Of a stretch of 64,000 nt of DNA, positions 35,023 through 42,770 are shown piece by piece (the first letter of the stretch is position 1; every line of letters begins with the position of its first letter). The position numbers and the translations under genes are program-made. The stretch is from Bordetella genomosp. 2 (GTDB taxonomy: Bacteria; Pseudomonadota; Gammaproteobacteria; Burkholderiales; Burkholderiaceae_B), in contig NZ_NEVT01000008.1 in assembly GCF_002261345.1 (NCBI RefSeq), forward strand, positions 372,001 to 436,000. The letters run 5' to 3'. The notes beneath the pieces were generated by a model, which saw nothing but the letters and a program-made list of their open reading frames with translations, did no database searches and was not told where the DNA came from.

Positions 35023-35765
35023 CGTCCGAAGTAAGCCCGGTGCACGTCTTCATTGGCGGCGATCTCGGCGGCGGTGCCGCTGGCGATCAGCGCCCCCCTG
35101 TTCATCACATGGATACGGTCGGAAATTTCCATGACCACGTTCATCTTGTGCTCGATCATGATGATGGTGTAGCGCGCCTTGATGTCCTGGATGAAGCGCT
35201 TGACGCGCTCGGTCTCGCGCTGCGACAGGCCGGCGGTCGGCTCGTCCAGCAACAGGATCTCCGGCCGGGTGGCCAGCGTGACGGCGATCTCCAGCAGGCG
35301 CTGGTCGCCATATGAAGTCTGCTTGGCCGGCAAGTCGCGATAGCCCGACAGCCCCAGGTCATCGAGGATGCGCGCGGCCTGTTCGCGCAGGTCGCCATAG
35401 GCGTGCACGGGCTTCCAGAAGCCGGTCCGGCCCATGCGGGCAGCCCGGTAGACCGCCAGCCAGACGTTTTCGAGAAAGCTCAGGTCCAGGTAGACACTGG
35501 AAATCTGGTAAGAGCGGCCGACGCCGCGCCGCGCGATCTGGTGCGGCTTGAGATGGCTGATGTCCTCGCCCTTGAGCAGGATGCGGCCGCCGGAGATCGG
35601 CAGGTCGCGCGTCAGCAGGTTGAACAGCGTGGTCTTGCCCGCGCCGTTGGGCCCGAGGATGCTGTGCAGGCGGCCGGCCTCGAAGCCGAGCGACAGGCGG
35701 TCGATGACGGTGTTGGCGCCGAACCGCTTGCTGACGCCATCGGCATGCAGCACGTAGTCGCTCAT
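35019..35765 (-). CDS. Branched-chain-type ABC transporter ATP-binding protein LivG
   Basis: A 248-residue LivG-type ATPase. It has Walker A GPNGAGKTTLFNLLTRDL, the LivG insertion GVGRSYQISSVYLDLSFLENV, and Walker B ILLLDEPTAGLSQRE. The signature is reduced to TSYGDQRLLEIAVTLA instead of LSxGxQ, a common LivG variant. Start 35765 overlaps the LivM stop. The reading frame is open upstream but only as a shadow of the permease gene. Confidence 0.93.
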   Translation of the reverse strand: MSDYVLHADGVSKRFGANTVIDRLSLGFEAGRLHSILGPNGAGKTTLFNLLTRDLPISGGRILLKGEDISHLKPHQIARRGVGRSYQISSVYLDLSFLENVWLAVYRAARMGRTGFWKPVHAYGDLREQAARILDDLGLSGYRDLPAKQTSYGDQRLLEIAVTLATRPEILLLDEPTAGLSQRETERVKRFIQDIKARYTIIMIEHKMNVVMEISDRIHVMNRGALIASGTAAEIAANEDVHRAYFGR

Positions 35766-36742
35766 TTGCCAGCCTCCCCGGCCCGCGCGGCCTTGCCGCC
35801 CAGCCGCGCGCAAAGACGTTCGAACAGTTCCACCACGCCCCCCTTCAGGAACAGCACGACCAGGATCACGAACACGCCGAACAGCAAGGGCCAGCGCGCC
35901 CAGATCAGGCTGAAGAAGCCTTGCAGCCAGATGAAAATGGCGGCGCCGAAAATCGGCCCCAGCATCGACGAAATGCCGCCGATCACGACCATGAACACGG
36001 CGTTGCCCGAATTGGCCCAGGACACCGCGTCGATGGGCATGATGCGGTAGAGCATGGCGAACAGCGCGCCTGCCAGGCCCGACAGCCCGCCCGCTACCAC
36101 GAACGCCAGCAGCTGGGCGCGATAGACCGAATAACCCAGCGAGGCAGTGCGCCGGGCATTCTGGCGGGCCGCTTCCAGCACCAGCCCGAGCGGGCTGTGC
36201 GTCAACCGGTAAAGCAGCAGGAACACCAGCAGGAAACACACGGCGGTCAACACATAGAACGCGTGGTGGTCGCCCAGGTCGAGGCTGCCCAGGCCCGGCA
36301 GCCACAATGCCGGACGACCGATGCCGCCCAGGCCATCCTCGCCGCCGGTCACCGACCGCCAGCTGTAGGCCAGGTAGTAGATCATCTGGTTGAAGGCGAA
36401 CGTGAGCATCATGAAATAGATGCCGGTGCGGCGGATACTCATGGCCCCGATTGCCGCCGCCAGCGCCGCGCCGGTCGCCACTGCCAGCGCCAGCCCCGCC
36501 AGCAGCGGCGCGTCGGTATGCACGAACAGGAACCCGGCCGCGTACCCGCCGGCGCCAAAGAACGCCGCCTGGCCGAATGAATAGAGCCCGGCCCGGCCCA
36601 CCAGCAGATTGGTCGCGAGGGCGAAAATACTGAAGATGAGGATCTCGGTGGCGATGTTCACCGGCAGCGCCAGCGGCGCAGCCACCGCGATGGCCACCAC
36701 GCTCGCCCCCTGCGCGAGCGCCCGTTTTTGCGTGTCGCGCAT
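35762..36742 (-). CDS. Branched-chain-type ABC transporter permease LivM
   Basis: A 326-residue permease with about eight to nine membrane segments. The family core is NLLVGRAGLYSFGQAAFFGAGGYAAG, then VLEAARQNARRTASLGYSVYRAQL and GGISSMLGPIFGAAIF. The start at 36742 shares a base with the LivH stop (TGATG arrangement), giving tight coupling. It forms the channel with LivH. Confidence 0.93.
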   Translation of the reverse strand: MRDTQKRALAQGASVVAIAVAAPLALPVNIATEILIFSIFALATNLLVGRAGLYSFGQAAFFGAGGYAAGFLFVHTDAPLLAGLALAVATGAALAAAIGAMSIRRTGIYFMMLTFAFNQMIYYLAYSWRSVTGGEDGLGGIGRPALWLPGLGSLDLGDHHAFYVLTAVCFLLVFLLLYRLTHSPLGLVLEAARQNARRTASLGYSVYRAQLLAFVVAGGLSGLAGALFAMLYRIMPIDAVSWANSGNAVFMVVIGGISSMLGPIFGAAIFIWLQGFFSLIWARWPLLFGVFVILVVLFLKGGVVELFERLCARLGGKAARAGEAGK

Positions 36743-37602
36743 CAGCGTTCTCCAAACAGGCCTTGCGGCCGGATCATGATGGTGGCGACCATCGCCACGT
36801 AGATCAGCACCGTACTGGCTTCCGGCACGAAGACCGACGAAACGCTCTGGATCACGCCGACGATGAGCCCGGCGGCGATGGCGCCGTAGATCGAACCGAG
36901 CCCGCCGATCACCAGCACCACGAAGGCGATCGCCAGCATGTCCTGTCCCATCGTGGCATTGGCGCCCAGCAGCGGCAGTACCAGCCCGCCCGCCAGCCCG
37001 GCCAGGCCGGACCCGAGCGCGAACCCGGCCGTCAACAGCCGGCCCACGTCGACGCCCAGGCATTGGGCCATTTCGCGCTTGTCGATGCCCGCGCGGATCT
37101 GCGAACCGATGCGCGTGCGTTCGATCAACAGATAGACTGCCGCGATCACCAGCCCCGCCATCACCGCGTTGAACACCAGATACCGCGGCAGGTAGGTGAA
37201 GCCCAGGTCGAACGCGCCCTGCAGGATCTCGGGCGGACTCATGCTCAGGCCTACCGTGCCCCAGGCGATGATGATGAGTTGTTCGAGAATGAGCGCAATG
37301 CCGAACAGGAACAACAACTGGTACAAGTACGACGAGGCCATCAGCCGCGCGACCCCCAGTTTCTCGACCAGCGCGCCCAGCAGGCCGGGCGCCACGAAGG
37401 CGCAGACCAGCGCCAGCGCGAAAGGCGCGCCGGCCTGGTGCGCCGCATAGCAGACATAGGCCCCCAGTGCGTAGAACGCGCCGTGCGCGAAGTTCGGAAC
37501 GTTGAGCAGCCCCTTGATGATGGACAGCCCGAAAGCCGTCAGTGCGTATAGCAGCCCGATGGCCAGGCCGTTGATCAATTGCGCCGCGAGTAAAGTCGTC
37601 AT
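36742..37602 (-). CDS. Branched-chain-type ABC transporter permease LivH
   Basis: A 286-residue LivH-type permease. The N-terminal LINGLAIGLLYALTAFGLSIIKGLLNVPNFAHGAFY region is diagnostic (quoted in part: NVPNFAHGAFYALGAY). Near the C-terminus is FVVLVIGGLGSIYGAIAAGLIVG. It follows the binding-protein gene by 24 bases. Confidence 0.94.
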   Translation of the reverse strand: MTTLLAAQLINGLAIGLLYALTAFGLSIIKGLLNVPNFAHGAFYALGAYVCYAAHQAGAPFALALVCAFVAPGLLGALVEKLGVARLMASSYLYQLLFLFGIALILEQLIIIAWGTVGLSMSPPEILQGAFDLGFTYLPRYLVFNAVMAGLVIAAVYLLIERTRIGSQIRAGIDKREMAQCLGVDVGRLLTAGFALGSGLAGLAGGLVLPLLGANATMGQDMLAIAFVVLVIGGLGSIYGAIAAGLIVGVIQSVSSVFVPEASTVLIYVAMVATIMIRPQGLFGER

Positions 37603-37626
37603 GAGGCGGTCCGGGATGGGCTGCGC

Positions 37627-38847
37627 TCAGGCGGCACGCTTGCACTCGTTGAGTTCGGCCGGCTGGGGTTTCTCGCCAGTGGCCACGATGGTGGCCAGGT
37701 CGAACTCATCCGCCATGTCCTGCTCCGCCTTGCACTGGATCACGTAGTACGGCCTGACGGTCTGGTGCGTGTGCGCATCGATCGAAGTCGCGCCGAAGAT
37801 GCTGTCGAAACTCATTCCCTCCAGCGTCTTGGCCACTGCTTCCACCTCCACGCTGTTGGCCCGCTCCATGGCCAGCAACAAGGTGCGGAACGAATCGTAG
37901 CCGTAGGCCGACGCATACGACGGCGCCGAGCGGTGGGCCTTCATGTAGCGCGCCACGAACGCCTTGTTCACCGGTGTGTCGATCGTGTGGTAGTAGTTCA
38001 GGCCCAGGATCATGCCGGCGCGCATGCTTGCCGACAGTTCTTTCATCTGCTCGACCTCCAGCGTCCACGGCCCCACCAGTTGCACCTGCTTGACCCCGAA
38101 ACTGTGGAACTGGCGCACCGCCGAGACGGCATCCGCGCCCGAGGTGAGCAGCAGGATGATGTCGGGGCGGGTCGAGAACGCCCTGGTGAAGTATTGCGTG
38201 AACTGTCGCTCGCCGGACGGATGGTTGGCGTTGCCGACCAGTTCCAGGTCCAGCTCCTTGGCGGCGACCTCGGTGTAATGCAGCAGCGACTGGCCGAAAA
38301 CATAGTCGGCGGTGATGGTGTAGATCTTTTTCTTGTCGGGCATGTGCTGCTTGACGTATTCCAGCGTGGCCCGCAGGGCCGTATACGCGTGGCACGACCA
38401 CTGGAAGGTATACGGGCTGCAACGCGCCCCGGTGAAGTCCTCGGAACCGCCCGCCGCGTATTGCAGCACCTTTTCCTGGCGGGCGACCTCGAGTTCGGCC
38501 AGGCCTACCGCGCTGGAAAAATTGCCGCCGAAGTAGCGCAGTTTGTCGGACGCGACCGCCTCGGTCAGGCGTCGCACGCCCACCGCGGGCTTGCCCTCGT
38601 CGTCGCGCGAGATCAGGTTGATCTTGTGGCCCAGTATCGTGCCGCCACGCTCTTCGACCGCCATCTGCGCCCCCTTGAGCACCAGCGGCCCGGTGTACGC
38701 GAACGTGCCGGTGTTCTGCGAAATGACGCCCATCGTCAATGTGCCGGCGCCGTCCTGCGCCCACGACAGGCCGGCCAGCGACGAGCCGGCCGCCGCCAAT
38801 CCCGCCTTGAGCAAGGCGCGGCGCGAGAGATCGGGTTGGAAGTCCAT
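37627..38847 (-). CDS. ABC transporter substrate-binding protein (LivK/AmiC-like), Tat-type signal
   Basis: A 406-residue type-1 periplasmic binding protein. The N-terminus SRRALLKAGLAAAGSSLAGL has a twin-arginine motif, so export may go through Tat. The fold begins TLTMGVISQNTGTFAYTGPLVLKGAQMAVEE (quoted in two blocks: MGVISQNTGTFAYTG and LKGAQMAVEERGG). These proteins bind amides, amino acids or urea-like ligands. It precedes LivH directly and follows the class III aminotransferase gene by 45 bases. The ribosome site CAGGGGAAC is good. Confidence 0.93.
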   Translation of the reverse strand: MDFQPDLSRRALLKAGLAAAGSSLAGLSWAQDGAGTLTMGVISQNTGTFAYTGPLVLKGAQMAVEERGGTILGHKINLISRDDEGKPAVGVRRLTEAVASDKLRYFGGNFSSAVGLAELEVARQEKVLQYAAGGSEDFTGARCSPYTFQWSCHAYTALRATLEYVKQHMPDKKKIYTITADYVFGQSLLHYTEVAAKELDLELVGNANHPSGERQFTQYFTRAFSTRPDIILLLTSGADAVSAVRQFHSFGVKQVQLVGPWTLEVEQMKELSASMRAGMILGLNYYHTIDTPVNKAFVARYMKAHRSAPSYASAYGYDSFRTLLLAMERANSVEVEAVAKTLEGMSFDSIFGATSIDAHTHQTVRPYYVIQCKAEQDMADEFDLATIVATGEKPQPAELNECKRAA

Positions 38848-38892
38848 ATGCGTTCCCCTGAGTTTTCTTCGGTGATGGAGGCAAAGTGCCAG

Positions 38893-40218
38893 TTACAACG
38901 GCAGCTGCATTTCCCGCGCGAACGACCGCAGTCCGGATTCCAGCCGATCGAGCAGGTCCTGCAATTCGGTCTCGGTGATCGTCAATGGCGGCGCCACCAG
39001 CGCCGCATTGTTGTAGGGCGCGATGCCGGCTCCGTAGACAATCAGCCCGGCATCAAAACAATGGGATACGAACCGGCTATTGGCTTGCCGGGCGGCGGGC
39101 AGCGGCTCGCGCGTGGCCGGGTCCCCGACGAACTCGAATCCCCACAGCAGGCCGCGACCGCGCACGTCGGCCATCCAGGGATAGCGCGCCGACAGGGCCC
39201 GCAGCCCTGCTTCGAGGCGGCGCCCCTGTGCCGCCACGTTGTCCAGCACCCGGTGCGACTTCATGTAGCGCACCACCGCCAGGCAGACCGCCGCACTGAG
39301 CGGGTTGTTGCTGAACGTGTGGCCGAACGGAGCCGCCTTGCTGCCGGCGCGCGAGGCGTCCACCAGCTTGTCGCGGAACAGTACCGCGCCCATCGGGGTG
39401 TAGCCGGATGTCATGCCCTTGCCGGTGGCGATCATGTCCGGCACGATGCCATCGTGCTGGCAGCCGAACCACTCGCCCGTGCGCCCCATGCCGGTGATGA
39501 CTTCATCGGCGATCAGCAGCACGTCGTGGCGGTCGCATATCTCGCGCAATGCGCGCAGGTAGCCCACCTCGGGCGTCAACGCGCCGCCGGCCGCACCCAC
39601 CACCGGCTCGACGATAATGGCGGCCACCCGTTCCGGGCCGTGCTCGCGCAGCACGCGCTCCCATGCGGCGGCGCCGTGCTGCCCGGCATCCTTGCCCTCA
39701 AGGGGGAAGCGGTAGGGATACGGCGGCGGCGCCACCGCGAAGGTGTGCAACAGCGTGCCGTAATCGGCGCGGCGCGCCGAGTGTCCCGACATCGACAGCG
39801 CGCCCATCGTCATGCCGTGATAGCTGATCCGCCGGCCAAGGATGTCCGTCTTGCCGGGCTGGCCCTGCTCGCGCCAGTACTGCAGAGCGGCCCGCATGGC
39901 GAGTTCGGTCGCCTCGGAGCCGCTGTTGACGAAGAAGGCGTGATTGAGGTCGCCCGGCGCCAGCCCAGTCAGCTCGGCGGCCAGTGTCTCGGCGGCCTCG
40001 CTGGTGAAATGTGAACGGTAGGTGTAGCAGATACGGCTTGCCTGGCTGGCCATGGCCTGCAGGACTTCCGGCACGCCGTGCCCGATCGAAACCGTCATGG
40101 CGCCGCCCGAGCCGTCGAGATACTGCCGGCCCGCGTCATCGTAGATGTACACGCCCTCGGCGCGCGCCGCCCTGGGCGGCTGCTGGTCTAGGGTCTGCTT
40201 CAATAAGGCGCTAGTCAT
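38893..40218 (-). CDS. Class III pyridoxal-phosphate aminotransferase
   Basis: A 441-residue omega-aminotransferase-type enzyme. It has YLDGSGGAMTVSIGHGVPEV near the N-terminus, FFVNSGSEATELAMRAALQYW, PLP-binding Asp238 in LLIADEVITGMGRTG, and Schiff-base Lys267 in ATGKGMTSGYTPMG. The family transfers terminal amino groups of amines, beta-alanine or 2-oxo partners. It is the first gene of the eight-gene importer/hydrolase operon. No Shine-Dalgarno precedes the ATG because the operator-like palindrome occupies that place; the message may be leaderless or very short-leadered. Confidence 0.93.
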   Translation of the reverse strand: MTSALLKQTLDQQPPRAARAEGVYIYDDAGRQYLDGSGGAMTVSIGHGVPEVLQAMASQASRICYTYRSHFTSEAAETLAAELTGLAPGDLNHAFFVNSGSEATELAMRAALQYWREQGQPGKTDILGRRISYHGMTMGALSMSGHSARRADYGTLLHTFAVAPPPYPYRFPLEGKDAGQHGAAAWERVLREHGPERVAAIIVEPVVGAAGGALTPEVGYLRALREICDRHDVLLIADEVITGMGRTGEWFGCQHDGIVPDMIATGKGMTSGYTPMGAVLFRDKLVDASRAGSKAAPFGHTFSNNPLSAAVCLAVVRYMKSHRVLDNVAAQGRRLEAGLRALSARYPWMADVRGRGLLWGFEFVGDPATREPLPAARQANSRFVSHCFDAGLIVYGAGIAPYNNAALVAPPLTITETELQDLLDRLESGLRSFAREMQLPL

Positions 40219-40231
40219 GAATACGTATTCA
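40218..40231. promoter_or_regulatory. LacI-type operator candidate O1
   Basis: TGAATACGTATTCA, a perfect 14-base palindrome with a central CG, begins at the start codon of the aminotransferase. Its 12-base core recurs at 40339-40350, with centres 120 bases apart. A repressor bound here would block initiation. Paired sites allow looping. Confidence 0.65.
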
Positions 40232-40575
40232 CATTAAGTTCGAAAAAAGGTGGATGAACTCCACCTGCGATAACCCAGCACTACGAACGCTTTGCAACAG
40301 ATCCGGCGCAAACCGGAGAGCATGAATCTGCCGTACTTGAATACGTATTCTGTTTGGTTTCCACCCTCCGCTGGAATTGGGGTTTTCCCCGTCACGCGCC
40401 GCGCATCCCCGCGCGGCGGGTTTTACTGCGCCGCCAGACTCGGGCAATATGGAAGCTCCTCCGTGGCGCCCCCCTGGCTTCGGCTCGAGAGCATGAATGC
40501 ATGGGGCGCCCGCCCATCTGGTCCGCGGCGATCTGCTCCGGTAGTGCCCGGCCTTTCATCTCAAGGAGTACATCC
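40219..40575. promoter_or_regulatory. Divergent intergenic region, aminotransferase operon / ppiC
   Basis: These 357 bases contain no convincing gene. The two palindromes at 40218-40231 and 40339-40350 belong to the minus-strand operon control. The stretch after 40351 must hold the ppiC promoter, which I cannot place exactly. AAGGAG at 40563-40568 is its ribosome site. Confidence 0.45.
40339..40350. promoter_or_regulatory. LacI-type operator candidate O2
   Basis: GAATACGTATTC is an exact second copy of the 12-base palindrome at 40219-40230. It lies 120 bases further upstream of the aminotransferase start. I see no other exact copy in the window. Confidence 0.65.
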
Positions 40576-40857
40576 ATGGCCCAAGCGAGCGCCCGCCATA
40601 TCCTGGTTTCGACTGAAGAGAAGTGCAACGAGCTCAAGGCCGCCATCGAAGGCGGCGCCGATTTCGCGCAGGTCGCGCGCGAACACTCCACCTGCCCCTC
40701 CAGCCGCGACGGCGGCAACCTGGGCACCTTCGGCCCCGGCCAGATGGTCAAGGAGTTCGACACGGTGGTCTTCAGCGCGCCGGTCAACGTCGTGCAAGGC
40801 CCGGTCAAGACCCAGTTCGGCTACCACCTGGTCGAAGTGACCGACCGCCAGGACTGA
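40576..40857 (+). CDS. ppiC: Parvulin-type peptidyl-prolyl cis-trans isomerase
   Basis: A 93-residue single-domain parvulin. It has ASARHILVSTEEKCNELKAAI, CPSSRDGGNLGTFGPGQMVKEFD and GPVKTQFGYHLVEVTDR, which cover the whole PpiC fold. It has no signal peptide and is cytosolic, as in E. coli PpiC (93 residues). The start at 40576 follows AAGGAG. A strong hairpin follows the stop. Confidence 0.95.
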   Translation: MAQASARHILVSTEEKCNELKAAIEGGADFAQVAREHSTCPSSRDGGNLGTFGPGQMVKEFDTVVFSAPVNVVQGPVKTQFGYHLVEVTDRQD

Positions 40858-40866
40858 TAAGCGGCA

Positions 40867-40889
40867 GGCCGGCGGCACGCCCGCCGGCC
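40867..40889 (+). terminator. Hairpin terminator after ppiC
   Basis: GGCCGGCGG (40867-40875) and CCGCCGGCC (40881-40889) form a perfect 9-base stem with a 5-base loop. It is followed by TTCT, 9 bases after the ppiC stop. Confidence 0.6.
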
Positions 40890-41096
40890 TTCTGCATTGC
40901 ACGGAATACAGCCGCCTCTACATGGCGATCGCCGGTCGGCACGCCTCAACGACAAGCAAAAGTTACCGTTCGTTGAGAAACACTTCCCGCCCGCGGTTCA
41001 TTAGGGTACGAGTGATATCCTCGACCGAACCCTCCATACGCCAGGCGGCGATGCGAGCCATCGGCCGGCCGGCACTTGATCGATAGGAATATCGCC

Positions 41097-41465
41097 ATGA
41101 AGAAAGCCCTCGCCACGACCCTGTGCCTGGTCTTCGCCGGCATCGGCGCCGCACACGCGCAGCAGTCGTCCGTGCCCCGCATCCATCATGCCCAGTTGGA
41201 ACCGCTGGACACCGACAAGAGCGGCGCCGTCAGCAAGGGCGAATACCAGACCTTCATGGGACAGGCCTTCGCCAAGCTGGACGTCAACGGCGACAAGCGC
41301 CTGAGCCAGGACGAATTGGCCAGCGTGGTGGCCCACGAACAGATCGTGGCGATGGACACCAGCCGCGACGGCAGCGTCGACCAGGCCGAGTTCATGAACC
41401 AGGTCATGGCGGATTTCACCGCCTCGGACACCGACGGCGACGGCCAGTTGCCCGTCACCCCCTGA
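41097..41465 (+). CDS. Periplasmic EF-hand calcium-binding protein
   Basis: A 122-residue exported protein. The signal peptide MKKALATTLCLVFAGIGAAHA (21 residues; cleavage after AHA) is followed by four calcium-loop-like stretches. They begin at Asp38 (DTDKSGAVSKGE), Asp62 (DVNGDKRLSQDE), Asp87 (DTSRDGSVDQAE) and Asp111 (DTDGDGQL, truncated). The start at 41097 follows ATAGGAAT and gives the cleanest signal peptide. Role unknown; calcium buffering or sensing in the periplasm is likely. Confidence 0.88.
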   Translation: MKKALATTLCLVFAGIGAAHAQQSSVPRIHHAQLEPLDTDKSGAVSKGEYQTFMGQAFAKLDVNGDKRLSQDELASVVAHEQIVAMDTSRDGSVDQAEFMNQVMADFTASDTDGDGQLPVTP

Positions 41466-41487
41466 CACGAACGCCAAGAGACGCCGC

Positions 41488-41652
41488 ATGCCGCGCCTGC
41501 TGATCGGCTGCGCCCTCGCGGCCATGGCCTGCGGCCTGCCCGCCAGCGCGGCCGAACGGATCCCGCCGCTGGCGCGCTGCCGGGCCGACCACGCTGCCGG
41601 CCCCGCAATAGGGCCGCGCGCCATGACGGCCGGCCAGCCGGACCTGCATTAA
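41488..41652 (+). CDS. Small exported ORF of unknown function
   Basis: A 54-residue ORF starting 22 bases after the EF-hand gene. The first 22 residues (MPRLLIGCALAAMACGLPAS, then AA) look like a signal peptide with a possible cleavage after SAA. The remaining 32 residues have no recognisable domain. AAGAGA lies at fair spacing before the ATG. It may be a real small secreted protein or chance. Confidence 0.35.
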   Translation: MPRLLIGCALAAMACGLPASAAERIPPLARCRADHAAGPAIGPRAMTAGQPDLH

Positions 41653-41661
41653 TATCAGCAG

Positions 41662-41676
41662 GTCCGCGTCGCGGAC
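41662..41676. promoter_or_regulatory. Perfect inverted repeat upstream of the second LacI gene
   Basis: GTCCGC (41662-41667) and GCGGAC (41671-41676) around GTC lie 35 bases before the LacI-type start. It could be an autoregulatory site or the end of the preceding transcript. Confidence 0.35.
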
Positions 41677-41711
41677 TCTGTTCTCGTCGGCTTCATCCCT
41701 GGTGTCCCGCC

Positions 41712-42770
41712 ATGACCCGAAAACTCACCAGCCTGGATATCGCGCGGCTGGCTGGCGTATCGCAAAGCACGGTATCGCGCGTCGTCCGCCAGTTGCCGAA
41801 CGTGGACGAGCAGACGCGCGAGCACGTGCTGCAGGTCATCCGCAAGCACCGCTATGCGCCCAGCGCGGCGGCGCGCTCCATGAAGACCAACCGCAGCGGC
41901 AACGTGGCGGTAGTGGTGGCCAACCTGGACAACCCGCTGTACCCGGCGCTGCTGCACCACCTGGTGGAGCAACTGGCCCGGCGCGGCCTGCGCACGACCG
42001 TCTGGGAGCCCGCCGGCGACCTGGACGCCGCCACCGCGTGCGCCATCGCCGAGAGCGCGGCGGACGGCGTGATCTTCACCACGGCGGTGGACGCGGCGCA
42101 ACTGCAGCACGAAGCCATCGCCCAGTCCAAGCCGGTCATTCTGATGAACCGCAGCCTGTCGGCCAAGCTCTTCGATGCGGTCGTCAGCGACAACCTGGCG
42201 GGCGGCAGGCTGGTGGCGCGGTACTTCATCGACGCGGGCCGGCGCAACATCGGCCTGATCTCGGGACAGTCGCCGGCCAGCACCATCCAGGAGCGCGAGC
42301 GCGGCTTCCTGCGAGAGCTGTCCCGGCACGGCAAGGCCCTGCGGTGCCACGCCTCGACGCTGCGCTTCGATGCGTTCAACTACGACAACGGCTACCGCGC
42401 CGCGCGCGACCTGCTGGCGCGCCATCCGGACATCGACGCGCTGTTCTGCAGCAATGACATCCTGGCGATCGGCGCGCTGGATGGGGCGCGCGCCGCCGGC
42501 CGCGCCATCCCGGACGACTTGTGGGTGGTCGGCTACGACGACATCCCCATGGCCGGCTGGGACGCCATCGGCCTGACCACGGTGCGCCAGCCGCTGCGGG
42601 ACATGACCGCGCGGGCGGTCGAGCGGCTATGCCAGCGCATGGCCCAGCCCGACCTGCCGCCGCGCACGGTCAAGCTGGCGAACGAGCTGGTGCCGCGCCG
42701 CTCAACCCGCCGGGCGGCTGGCCCGGCGCCGGCGCCTCAGCCACCCAGCATGGCATTGAACGTCACGTAG
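41712..42770 (+). CDS. LacI family transcriptional regulator of the dioxygenase/transporter operon
   Basis: A 352-residue repressor. The helix-turn-helix is TSLDIARLAGVSQSTVSRVV (about 6-25), the hinge AAARSMKTNRSGN, and the effector domain starts at VAVVVANLDNPLYPALLHHL. It is convergent with the Nramp-like gene, overlapping its end by 34 bases. Its target is probably the dioxygenase-transporter operon, whose promoter at 45114-45131 carries a near-palindrome with the TACGTA core used by LacI-type sites. Confidence 0.92.
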   Translation: MTRKLTSLDIARLAGVSQSTVSRVVRQLPNVDEQTREHVLQVIRKHRYAPSAAARSMKTNRSGNVAVVVANLDNPLYPALLHHLVEQLARRGLRTTVWEPAGDLDAATACAIAESAADGVIFTTAVDAAQLQHEAIAQSKPVILMNRSLSAKLFDAVVSDNLAGGRLVARYFIDAGRRNIGLISGQSPASTIQERERGFLRELSRHGKALRCHASTLRFDAFNYDNGYRAARDLLARHPDIDALFCSNDILAIGALDGARAAGRAIPDDLWVVGYDDIPMAGWDAIGLTTVRQPLRDMTARAVERLCQRMAQPDLPPRTVKLANELVPRRSTRRAAGPAPAPQPPSMALNVT

